NCBI RefSeq assembly: GCF_014651915.1 | Contig: NZ_BMXU01000001.1 | Location: 1,309,501 to 1,373,500, forward strand | Length of the DNA: 64,000 nt | Direction: 5' to 3' | Origin: Parvularcula lutaonensis | GTDB taxonomy: Bacteria; Pseudomonadota; Alphaproteobacteria; Caulobacterales; Parvularculaceae | In this document: positions 16,692-23,965 of the stretch, piece after piece | Numbering within the stretch: the stretch's first letter is position 1 | How the letters are laid out: each line of letters starts with the position of its first letter | Notes under the pieces: model-generated | Databases searched by the model: none | What the model saw: the letters and a program-made list of their open reading frames with translations, nothing else | What the model was told of the DNA's origin: nothing | Program-made: the position numbers and the translations under genes

Positions 16692-17405
16692 ATGCCATTC
16701 GGCATCTTGAGACAGCAAGCCGACCGCATCGAAAAGCTCGATGTCGCCCTCGCCACCATGGGCGGGCTGGTCGAGCAACAGCTGACGGATGCTCTGGCGG
16801 CGTTCGAGCAGCGCGATGCGTCCCTTGCCCGGGGCGTGGTCAAACGCGACGCCGAAACCGACCGCTATGAGCGCCAGATCGAACATCTCGTTGCCGATCT
16901 CTTCCATGAGCGTCGCCGCGACCAGAACGAAATCCGCCGCATGATGGCCGCTGTCCGCATTGCATCGGAGATGGAGCGCGTCGGCGACCTCGCGAAGAAC
17001 GTCTCGCGCCGCTCGATCATCATTGCCGAGGCCGACGACGACGGCGAGCATTCCAAGCATGCAGGCGTTGTCCGCATGGGTCGCATCTCGCTGCGCCAGT
17101 TTTCCGAAGCGCTCGATGCCCTCTTCCGCCGCAATGCCGACGCCGCCCGCGCGGTGCGCAATGCCGATGACCAGGTGGACGATATCTATAACTCGGTCTT
17201 CAGCGAACTGATGACCCTGATGAACCGCGTCCCCGGCATTGCGTCGACAAGCACGCACCTTATCTTCGTCGCCAAGAATTTCGAACGTATCGGCGATCAC
17301 GCCACGAACATCGCTGAGCGGGTGCACTATGCCCTCACCGGCGAAGAACTCACCTCGGACCGGATCAAGACGGACGTGACCAGCACGCTGATCGCTGCGG
17401 AGTAG
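16692..17405 (+). CDS. phoU: phosphate signalling complex protein PhoU
   Basis: A 237-residue all-helical protein with the two PhoU repeats; the metal-binding patterns ASEMERVGDLAKNVSRR and KNFERIGDHATNIAERV are both present (E/DxxxD type). It restrains PhoR signalling and phosphate uptake. The ATG at 16692 is preferred over GTG at 16683 because AAGAGGAG ends 8 or so bases before it. phoB follows after 5 bases. Confidence 0.93.
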   Translation: MPFGILRQQADRIEKLDVALATMGGLVEQQLTDALAAFEQRDASLARGVVKRDAETDRYERQIEHLVADLFHERRRDQNEIRRMMAAVRIASEMERVGDLAKNVSRRSIIIAEADDDGEHSKHAGVVRMGRISLRQFSEALDALFRRNADAARAVRNADDQVDDIYNSVFSELMTLMNRVPGIASTSTHLIFVAKNFERIGDHATNIAERVHYALTGEELTSDRIKTDVTSTLIAAE

Positions 17406-17410
17406 GAGCC

Positions 17411-18121
17411 ATGGCCGCTGCCACCATCCTCATTGTCGAAGACGATGAGTCGCTTCGCACACTGATGGAATACAACTTCGGCAAGGAGGACTTCGAAGTC
17501 CTCACGGCGAAGGATGGCGAAGAGGCCCTGCTCAAGATCGACGAGGAGAAGCCCGACCTTGTGGTCCTCGACTGGATGCTGCCGAGCGTTTCCGGCATCG
17601 AGATCTGCCGCCAGCTGCGCCAGAAGCCCGAGACCAAGGGCCTGCCCATTATCATGCTGACCGCGCGCGCCGAGGAAAGCGACCGTATCCGAGGCCTTGA
17701 TACCGGCGCTGACGATTACGTCGTGAAGCCTTTCTCGATGGAAGAGCTCGTGGCGCGGATCCGTGCCGTGCTGCGCCGCCTGCGTCCGACCCTCGTGTCG
17801 GATGTCGTGACCTGCGGCGATATCGAGATCGACCGTACGGCGCACCGTGTACGCCGCAATGGCGAAGAGGTGCACCTGGGCCCGACCGAGTTCCGTCTTC
17901 TCGATCACCTGATGCAGAATCCGGGCCGGGTCTTCAGCCGCGAGCAGCTCCTCAACGCGGTCTGGGGGTCGGACGTCTTCGTCGAGGCACGCACCGTGGA
18001 TGTCCATATCGGACGCCTTCGGAAGGCTCTCGGCAAGCATGGCGACAAGAACCCGATCCGCACGGTGCGCTCTGCCGGCTACTCGATCGAAGGCCAGCAG
18101 CCCGACGAGCGGGCTGGCTAA
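17411..18121 (+). CDS. phoB: phosphate regulon response regulator PhoB
   Basis: A 236-residue OmpR-class regulator. The receiver has D54 in VVLDWMLP, the switch threonine in MLTARAEE and K in VVKPFSMEEL; the winged helix ends in RTVRSAGYSIE. WMLPSVSGIE and the winged-helix sequence match PhoB rather than other OmpR members. It is transcribed with phoU. Its stop shares CTAA with the stop of trkH on the other strand. Confidence 0.93.
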   Translation: MAAATILIVEDDESLRTLMEYNFGKEDFEVLTAKDGEEALLKIDEEKPDLVVLDWMLPSVSGIEICRQLRQKPETKGLPIIMLTARAEESDRIRGLDTGADDYVVKPFSMEELVARIRAVLRRLRPTLVSDVVTCGDIEIDRTAHRVRRNGEEVHLGPTEFRLLDHLMQNPGRVFSREQLLNAVWGSDVFVEARTVDVHIGRLRKALGKHGDKNPIRTVRSAGYSIEGQQPDERAG

Positions 18122-19593
18122 CGCACCCAGAAGCTCGGCACGAACAGCACCAGCACCGTGAAGAGTTCGAGCCGTCCCAGCAGCATGGCTGCGGACAGGA
18201 TCCACTTCGCTCCCGCAGGAAGCGTCGCGAAATTCCCTGCCGGACCGACCACGTCGCCAAGGCCGGGGCCGACATTGGCAATCGCCGTGCCGGCCGCCGA
18301 CAGCGCCGTCACAGGATCGAGCTGGAACAGCGACAGGGCCACGGCGACCGTCGCGAAGATCGTGAAGTAAATGAAGAAGAAGATCAGCACCGAGCGGAAA
18401 ACGCTCTCATCGATCGCCCGACCGTTATAGCGCGCCACCGTCACCCGGTGAGGATGGCTGAGTTTCTGGATGTAGACCGACACGGCGGAGAACGCGACCT
18501 GCAGACGGAAGATCTTGAGCCCGCAGGACGTCGAGCCCGCGCAGCCGCCGACGAACATCACGCAGAAGAAGAATCCGAGCGCGAACGGTCCCCATGCATT
18601 ATAATTCGCGCTGGCATAGCCCGTTCCGGTCATGATCGAGACGATGTTGAACGCTGCCGTCCTGATCCCGCCCGAGACGTCATAGCCGAGGGTCGAGATG
18701 ATCCTGAAGGCGATGATGGCCGTGAAGACCACCGCCGCGGACAGGAAGAACTTCACCTGGCTGTCCGAGAAGATCGCGCTCGCTTTGCCCCGCAGGGCGA
18801 GGATGTAGAGACCGAAAGGCAGCGAGCCGAGGATCATGAACACCACCGCGACGACGTCGATCGGCCCGCGCGCCACCCCGGCCGAGACGAAATAGGCGAA
18901 GGAGCTGTCCTTGGTCGAATAGCCGCCCGTCGCGACGGTCGTCATGGCATGGTTGACCGCATCGAAGGCGCTCATCCCGAAGAGCCAGTAGAGGAAGAAG
19001 CACGCCGCCGTCATCGAGACATAGAGGGTAAAGATCGACGCTGCGAGGTCGTCCGCGCCGGGAAGGACCTTGTCGGACTTGTCGGAGCTCTCGAGACGGA
19101 AAAGCTGCATCCCTCCGACCGAGAGGAAGGGCAGGATGGCGATCGCCATGATGATGACACCAATGCCGCCGATCCACTGCAGCATCGAGCGCCATATCAA
19201 GAAGCCCGGAGGCCTCGTGTCGAGCCCCGTGACCACGGTCGATCCCGTGGTGGTCAAGCCGGACATGGCCTCGAAAAAGGCATCGGTCACCGACAGCCTG
19301 CCCTCTCCGAGGGCAAGCGGCAAGGCGGCCGCAATGACGAGCGTCACCCAGCTCGCCGTGGTGATGAGGAAGCCTTGCCGGGTGGTGATCGTCTCCACCC
19401 GGCCCCAGGCGCCTGCCGCCATACCTGCGCCGAGGGTCATGCAGATCACGGAAGATGCAAGGAAGGCCAGCATGTCGGCCCGCGCCGCATCCCCTTCCGC
19501 TGCCCAGTCGACCAGCACAGGGATAAGCATCGTGGCGCCGAGGGCTGCCACGAACAGGCCGATGACCAGGAGAACAGGACGAATGTCGCTCAT
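18118..19593 (-). CDS. trkH: TrkH-family potassium uptake channel
   Basis: A 491-residue membrane protein with ten or more hydrophobic segments and four pore repeats; filter-like glycines appear in GLTTTGSTVVTGL, MTTVATGGYSTKD, MTGTGYASANY and NVGPGLGDV. It moves K+ across the inner membrane and normally needs the cytoplasmic TrkA ring, which is not in this window. The MFVGGCAGSTSCGLK segment is typical of TrkH. The gene stands alone. Confidence 0.9.
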   Translation of the reverse strand: MSDIRPVLLVIGLFVAALGATMLIPVLVDWAAEGDAARADMLAFLASSVICMTLGAGMAAGAWGRVETITTRQGFLITTASWVTLVIAAALPLALGEGRLSVTDAFFEAMSGLTTTGSTVVTGLDTRPPGFLIWRSMLQWIGGIGVIIMAIAILPFLSVGGMQLFRLESSDKSDKVLPGADDLAASIFTLYVSMTAACFFLYWLFGMSAFDAVNHAMTTVATGGYSTKDSSFAYFVSAGVARGPIDVVAVVFMILGSLPFGLYILALRGKASAIFSDSQVKFFLSAAVVFTAIIAFRIISTLGYDVSGGIRTAAFNIVSIMTGTGYASANYNAWGPFALGFFFCVMFVGGCAGSTSCGLKIFRLQVAFSAVSVYIQKLSHPHRVTVARYNGRAIDESVFRSVLIFFFIYFTIFATVAVALSLFQLDPVTALSAAGTAIANVGPGLGDVVGPAGNFATLPAGAKWILSAAMLLGRLELFTVLVLFVPSFWVR

Positions 19594-19707
19594 GAACCCT
19601 TTGCGATACCCCGATCAGCCCGGACGTCAAATCTCTCCGCGCTGCATTCTGCAATGGTCAGGGTTTGGGATAGGTTTCACCAACCACCATCGTGGTAGGA
19701 GCGGGGC

Positions 19708-20850
19708 ATGAGCGAGAACGCGGCAACGGTTGGGTTGGTCCTTTCAGGCGGCGGCGCACGCGGCGCTTACCAGGTGGGCATCCTGAAGGCCCTGGCGGAG
19801 GCCTTGCCCGGCCCCCTGCCCTTTCCGGTGGTCACGGGCGTTTCCGTTGGTGCCATCAATGCCGCGGTGGTCGCCGAGGGAGCGGATGATTTCCAACAGG
19901 GGGTCGCGCGGCTCGAGCGGCTCTGGCGCAGCCTCAGCTGCGCGCAGGTCTACCGCACCGATCCTGCGCATCTCTTCGGACGGCTCGGCCGTTGGGGCCT
20001 TGCCATGGCGTTCAGCTGGGCCGGCGCAAAAGCACCCCAGTCCCTGCTTGATGCCGACCCGCTCAAGGATCTCCTCTACCGCGAAATCGACAGCCAACGG
20101 ATCACCCGGATGGTGGCCGAGGGTCACCTGCGCGCCCTCGCCGTGACGGCTTCGTCCTATGTGACCGGCATTTCGACGACGTTCTTCCAGGGGACCCAGC
20201 CAATTCTTCCGTGGAACCGTGCGCGACGGAAGGGAGAGCGTGCCATCATCGGTCCCCAGCATATCATTGCCTCCTCGGCGCTGCCCGGCGTGTTCCAGGC
20301 CCGGAAGGTCGGCGATGAATGGTTCGGTGACGGCGCCATCCGCCAGACCGCTCCGCTATCGCCCGCGATCCACCTCGGCTGTGACAGGCTTTTCCTGATC
20401 GCCGCGCGCGACGGCACGCCCGATGACCCCGCGAACTACATGCTGGGCACGCATGATTACCCCACCCTCGGTGTCCTCGGTGGCCACCTCCTCGACATCG
20501 TCTTCAACGATAATCTCGATGCAGACCAGGAGCGCCTCGAGCGCATCAACAGGACGATCGAGATCATGATCCCGGAACGGCGGGCGCAGACGAACCTCCG
20601 CCGGATCGATACGCTTATGGTCAGGCCGTCGGAGGATGTCCGCAAGATCGCAGGCGAGCATATCGACGAGATCCCGCGCACGGTGAAGACGCTCCTCGGC
20701 GCCATAGGAGGCCTGCGCGCGCCATACGTGCTACCGAGCTATTTGACCTTCGAGACTGGTTTCATCGGTGCCCTGATCGACCTCGGTTACAAGGATGCCA
20801 AGAACGATATAGGCAGGCTCTTGCGTTTCGTCCGGGTCGGGAATGTCTAG
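19708..20850 (+). CDS. patatin-like phospholipase
   Basis: A 380-residue cytoplasmic or membrane-associated lipid hydrolase. The oxyanion loop GGGARGAYQVG is at 14-24, the nucleophile S46 in GVSVG and the catalytic aspartate D208 in GDGAIRQ, giving the Ser-Asp dyad of the patatin family. TAGGAG precedes the ATG. The C-terminal part with NDNLDADQERLERIN is shared with RssA-like bacterial members but extends further. Substrate is not known. The stop shares CTAG with the M23 lipoprotein gene. Confidence 0.85.
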   Translation: MSENAATVGLVLSGGGARGAYQVGILKALAEALPGPLPFPVVTGVSVGAINAAVVAEGADDFQQGVARLERLWRSLSCAQVYRTDPAHLFGRLGRWGLAMAFSWAGAKAPQSLLDADPLKDLLYREIDSQRITRMVAEGHLRALAVTASSYVTGISTTFFQGTQPILPWNRARRKGERAIIGPQHIIASSALPGVFQARKVGDEWFGDGAIRQTAPLSPAIHLGCDRLFLIAARDGTPDDPANYMLGTHDYPTLGVLGGHLLDIVFNDNLDADQERLERINRTIEIMIPERRAQTNLRRIDTLMVRPSEDVRKIAGEHIDEIPRTVKTLLGAIGGLRAPYVLPSYLTFETGFIGALIDLGYKDAKNDIGRLLRFVRVGNV

Positions 20851-21293
20851 AACGGCACCACACCTGCGGGATTGACCGGGCGGCCATTGATGCGAAGCTC
20901 GAAATGCAGGTGATGGCCCGAGGCGCGGCCGGACTTGCCGACCCGGCCGATCTTCTGACCGCGTTTCACCCTGCGGCCTTCGCGCGTGTTGAAGCCTGAA
21001 AGATGGGCGTAGTAGCTCTCGACGCCGTTGCCGTGGTCGATGATGACGAGACGGCCATAGCGCTTCTTCCTTCCGCGGAAGATGACCCGCCCTTTCTGGA
21101 CGGCCCGCACCTCGGTTCCGCGCGGAGCGGCAACATCGATCCCCTCGTGGAAATTGCGCTTCCGGGCACCGTAGTTCGAGGTCACGGTGCCGTCGACCGG
21201 CGACACATAGGCTCCCTTGGGCGCCGAGGCGCAGCCGGCAGCCAGAAGCAGCAGGGCCGCGCCGAGAATGATCCTGATCCTTGCGCCGTCCAC
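20847..21293 (-). CDS. M23-family peptidoglycan metallopeptidase, lipoprotein
   Basis: A 148-residue protein starting at GTG 21293 with GGAGGGGG upstream. A lipoprotein signal with lipobox LAAGC (C21) precedes a complete LytM domain: H49 and D53 in HEGID, H97 in YYAHLSG and H128/H130 in GHHLHFE. All zinc ligands are present, so it is likely an active endopeptidase anchored in the envelope and acting on peptide cross-links. There is no coiled coil or LysM domain, unlike NlpD or EnvC. It may follow the envelope theme of the neighbouring uppP. Confidence 0.87.
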   Translation of the reverse strand: MDGARIRIILGAALLLLAAGCASAPKGAYVSPVDGTVTSNYGARKRNFHEGIDVAAPRGTEVRAVQKGRVIFRGRKKRYGRLVIIDHGNGVESYYAHLSGFNTREGRRVKRGQKIGRVGKSGRASGHHLHFELRINGRPVNPAGVVPF

Positions 21294-21391
21294 CGCTTTC
21301 GTCCCCCTCCGTAACCAACTGCCAATGTGTTCATACTAGACAGAAGATCCTTTGTGGGCAGTGAAGAGCGTTCCATGATAGCGGCGGCGGC

Positions 21392-22189
21392 ATGACCATT
21401 CTCCAGCTCGTCATCCTGGCGATCATCCAGGGCGTGACGGAATTCCTCCCGGTTTCCTCGTCCGCGCACCTGATCCTGCCCTCGGCGCTGATTGACGGCT
21501 TTGCCGACCAGGGCCCGATGCTCGACGTGGCCGCCCATGTCGGCACGCTGGCGGCGGTGATCCTCTATTTCCGCCGCGATGTCGGACGGCTGTTCGTCGG
21601 CGCAGGCGATTTCGCCCTGCGCAGGAATTCGAGCGATCGCAGGCTTTTCGAGGTCATCACGATAGCAACGATTCCGTTCCTGATCGCTGGCACGCTGGTG
21701 GCGCTGACAGGGCTCAACGATCACCTGCGCAGCCCGGTGGTCATCGCCTGGGCCTCCATCGGCTTCGGCATCCTTCTCTGGGTGGCGGACAAGCGGCCCC
21801 AGACCAGGGATGGCGACATCTCGACCTTCGGGGCTGCGCTTTGGGTCGGGCTTGCCCAGTGCCTCGCTCTCATCCCCGGAACATCGCGGAGCGGGATCAC
21901 GATCACGGCCAGCCGGATTCTCGGTTACGAGCGCCGGGATGCCGCACGCTTCTCGATGCTGCTGGCCATACCGGCCATCGGCGCCTCGGGGCTTTATGCA
22001 GCCTATGACCTCATCAGCGAGGGCAATCTCGAGAACCTCAAGGCAGCAGGCCTGATCGCCCTGCTCTCGTTCCTTGCCGCGCTGGCCGCGATCGCGCTGT
22101 TCCTGAAGGCCTCAGAGCGGTTCTCCTTCACGCCCTTCGTGATTTACCGCATCGCTCTCGGGATCGTGGTTCTCCTGCTTGTCACATAA
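21392..22189 (+). CDS. uppP: undecaprenyl-diphosphate phosphatase
   Basis: A 265-residue inner-membrane enzyme of the BacA family that recycles the lipid carrier for cell-wall synthesis. The signature QGVTEFLPVSSSAHL lies at 14-28 and the second conserved block PGTSRSGITITA near 167-178; seven or eight hydrophobic segments are seen. Length is normal. It is divergent from the M23 lipoprotein gene. A GC-rich hairpin follows the stop at 22246-22262. Confidence 0.95.
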   Translation: MTILQLVILAIIQGVTEFLPVSSSAHLILPSALIDGFADQGPMLDVAAHVGTLAAVILYFRRDVGRLFVGAGDFALRRNSSDRRLFEVITIATIPFLIAGTLVALTGLNDHLRSPVVIAWASIGFGILLWVADKRPQTRDGDISTFGAALWVGLAQCLALIPGTSRSGITITASRILGYERRDAARFSMLLAIPAIGASGLYAAYDLISEGNLENLKAAGLIALLSFLAALAAIALFLKASERFSFTPFVIYRIALGIVVLLLVT

Positions 22190-22195
22190 CCGTCA

Positions 22196-22223
22196 TTGAA
22201 CGGCGCCCTGTGAGCGTTATGTT
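22196..22223 (+). promoter_or_regulatory. candidate sigma-70-type promoter for DUF1150 gene
   Basis: TTGAAC at 22196-22201 and TATGTT at 22218-22223 are separated by 16 bases. If used, the transcript would carry a leader of about 145 bases that contains both hairpins described below. Confidence 0.4.
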
Positions 22224-22245
22224 AGCACTTCTAGGGCAATCATCT

Positions 22246-22262
22246 CCCCGTGGGGCACGGGG
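22246..22262 (+). other. GC-rich hairpin downstream of uppP
   Basis: CCCCGTG-GGG-CACGGGG forms a perfect 7-bp stem with a 3-base loop. There is no T-run, so it may be a weak terminator of uppP or part of the DUF1150 leader RNA. Confidence 0.45.
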
Positions 22263-22313
22263 GCAGAAGCGATCTCTTAATAATTTGTTCACCGATCGCG
22301 GACGACCCTAGGA

Positions 22314-22343
22314 CCGAGAAATCCAGTAAAAACTGGAACTCGG
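22314..22343 (+). promoter_or_regulatory. stem-loop in leader of DUF1150 gene
   Basis: CCGAG-AAA-TCCAGT-AAAA-ACTGGA-A-CTCGG forms two stacked stems (5 and 6 bp) with an uneven internal loop and an AAAA loop, ending 32 bases before the ATG and leaving the AAGGAAG ribosome site free. The paired arms and lack of a U-run suggest a leader element rather than a terminator. Confidence 0.5.
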
Positions 22344-22375
22344 CGTCGAATAGTAGTGGCAGAAAGGAAGTCTAA

Positions 22376-22612
22376 ATGACGACTTCGATTGACAGTACTG
22401 ATCGTCGTGTTTGTTACGTCCGGGAAGTTCTAGCGAAGGACGTTCGCGAGGACATCGAGCGCGAGCTCGACGCGACCTATGCTTTTGACGACGACAGTGT
22501 TCTTTACGCACTTCACGCCGATGACGGATCCCGCATCGCGCTGATGAGCGATCGCGAGATCGCGTTCGCTGCCGCACGGCAGCACGAAATGACCCCGTTC
22601 AGCGTCCACTGA
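22376..22612 (+). CDS. DUF1150 family protein
   Basis: A 78-residue acidic protein. The C-terminal half, with LYALHADDGSRIALMSDREIAFAAARQHEMTPFSVH, matches the DUF1150 family of alphaproteobacteria, which ends almost invariably in a (D/M)xPxSVH motif. Function unknown; in other genomes it is often beside a small heat-shock protein, but not here. AAGGAAG lies 9 bases before the ATG. The long structured leader suggests post-transcriptional control. Confidence 0.85.
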   Translation: MTTSIDSTDRRVCYVREVLAKDVREDIERELDATYAFDDDSVLYALHADDGSRIALMSDREIAFAAARQHEMTPFSVH

Positions 22613-22652
22613 CGCTGGCGACAGGTCGCCTTTCCTTAGAAAATCAGGATGG

Positions 22653-22677
22653 AGGAAGCAGCGTCAGGCTGCTTCCT
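22653..22677 (-). terminator. hairpin at the end of ptsN
   Basis: AGGAAGCAGC-GTCAG-GCTGCTTCCT is a perfect 10-bp stem with a 5-base loop, spanning the ptsN stop codon. A TTTT lies about 10 bases beyond the stem on the minus strand. Probably the terminator of the leftward cluster; it also faces the DUF1150 gene. Confidence 0.55.
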
Positions 22678-23131
22678 GATCGCTTTCGGACAGGAGTGCC
22701 GCATAGGCGACTTCCGGGTCATCGGCGCTGCGCAGCGCCCGCACCACGCCGGGCATCCGGAAGGTCCTGGCAACGCGGGACAACGCCTTGAGATGGCTTG
22801 CATTGTCCGCTTCGGGAGCGAGCAGCAGGAACACGATATCCACGGGCTCATTGTCGATCGCTTCGAAGTCGACCTTGTCCCTCAGCCGCAGCACGATGCC
22901 CTGGAGTTCATCCACATCGGCCCGGGCATGCGGAATGGCGATTCCGTGCCCGACCCCTGTCGAGCCGAGACGCTCGCGCTGGATCAGCTTCTCGAGCAAG
23001 GCATCCCGGTCGAGTCCGAAACGGCTCGCGGCCAGCCCTGCGAGGCGCTCCAGCACCGAACGCTTGCAGTTTGCGGGGACGTCGAGATGGACGTCCTCGG
23101 GCTCGATCAGCCCACGCAAAGATTTCGTCAT
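22664..23131 (-). CDS. ptsN: nitrogen-type phosphotransferase IIA protein
   Basis: A 155-residue EIIA-Ntr protein that accepts phosphate from NPr and in other bacteria controls nitrogen, potassium and envelope responses. The phosphorylated histidine lies in GIAIPHARAD (about 68); RERLGSTGVGHG precedes it as in the family. It is the last gene of the lptCAB-rpoN-hpf cluster. A 158-base gap separates it from hpf and contains a sigma-54-like site. Confidence 0.92.
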   Translation of the reverse strand: MTKSLRGLIEPEDVHLDVPANCKRSVLERLAGLAASRFGLDRDALLEKLIQRERLGSTGVGHGIAIPHARADVDELQGIVLRLRDKVDFEAIDNEPVDIVFLLLAPEADNASHLKALSRVARTFRMPGVVRALRSADDPEVAYAALLSESDQEAA

Positions 23132-23206
23132 AACATTCTGCGCCCTCGCGAGCGCACCTTAGCCTGTACCACGGCAACGCAACCCGCGTGGCGGTCGTTG
23201 CCCCTC

Positions 23207-23223
23207 ATGCGGGAGCCGTGCCA
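23207..23223 (-). promoter_or_regulatory. candidate sigma-54 promoter upstream of ptsN
   Basis: On the minus strand the site reads TGGCACG-GCTC-CCGCA, against the consensus TGGCACGNNNNTTGCA: the -24 block is perfect and the -12 block keeps GCA but has CC for TT. The predicted start would be about 65 bases before the ptsN ATG. It overlaps the inverted repeat at 23216-23264. Confidence 0.5.
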
Positions 23224-23264
23224 AACGGCGCCCGCTCCCATCCGCGGGTCCCATAACGGCACGG
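23216..23264 (-). other. nested inverted repeats between hpf and ptsN
   Basis: CCGTGCC at 23216-23222 pairs with GGCACGG at 23258-23264, and inside them CCCGC at 23231-23235 pairs with GCGGG at 23244-23248. There is no U-run. This may end part of the hpf transcripts or structure the hpf-ptsN RNA. Confidence 0.4.
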
Positions 23265-23289
23265 GGGAGCAAGCGAAAGTGACCAAAGG

Positions 23290-23868
23290 TTACGCTTTTG
23301 CAGCGGCCTCTACCCATCCGATATTGCCATCTTCGCGACGGTGCACAACGGAAAGAGCGCCATTTTTCGCGTTCCTGAAGACAACGACAGGTGCTTCGCC
23401 CACATCGAGCTGCATCACCGCGTCGGTGACAGTCATCGAGCGCACCGAGGTTTCCGCCTCGGCGATCACCAGCGGGGCGTCGTCGCCCACTTCCTCGCTG
23501 TGGTCGAAGCCATTGGGGCTGCGCAGGACATAGCTCGACGCCATCTCCGCGGGCAGCGGGGTGCGTTCCTTCGAATGGTGGTCCTTCAGGCGGCGTTTGT
23601 AGCGTCGGACGCGCTTTTCGAGCTTCTCCATCGCCTCGTCGAAGGCAGCATAGGCGTCGTCGCCCTTCCCGTTGGCTGCCAGGAAGACCCCTGATGCGAG
23701 GTGTACCATCGCCTCAGTGGTGAAGCGGTTGCCGTCCTTGCCGAAATTGACGGTCGCTTCGGCGCCCCTGTCGAAATACTTGTGGACCCCGGCGCTGACA
23801 TTATCGCGCACATGCTCCTGGAGAGCTTCTCCGAGATCAATGCCTTTGCCGGTGATTTGGACGTCCAT
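23290..23868 (-). CDS. hpf: ribosome hibernation-promoting factor, long form
   Basis: A 192-residue protein from the ATG at 23868, preceded by GAGGAGGTAAT. The N-terminal domain MDVQITGKGIDLGEALQEHV and the DAYAAFDEAMEKLEKRVRRYK helix bind the 30S subunit; the C-terminal domain from about residue 130 (PLVIAEAETSVRSMTV to GALSVVHRREDGNIGWVE) mediates 100S dimer formation, so this is the long form. It shuts down ribosomes in stationary phase. The rpoN gene upstream ends 98 bases before. Confidence 0.92.
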   Translation of the reverse strand: MDVQITGKGIDLGEALQEHVRDNVSAGVHKYFDRGAEATVNFGKDGNRFTTEAMVHLASGVFLAANGKGDDAYAAFDEAMEKLEKRVRRYKRRLKDHHSKERTPLPAEMASSYVLRSPNGFDHSEEVGDDAPLVIAEAETSVRSMTVTDAVMQLDVGEAPVVVFRNAKNGALSVVHRREDGNIGWVEAAAKA

Positions 23869-23965
23869 GATTACCTCCTCGCTCTGACGCAGCGGTTCGT
23901 GTGAGACGAACTTAGGCCTCCCGCGCCGCGGGTTCCAGCAATCGAGGCTGTGTTCGGGATATCCC

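Noticed and set aside
21692-21707. Sigma-54-like TGGCACG inside uppP
   Set aside because: It is in the middle of a coding region, with poor match around the -12 block.
22308-22577. 89-codon frame on minus strand through DUF1150
   Set aside because: The DUF1150 frame has the conserved C-terminal motif; this is antisense.
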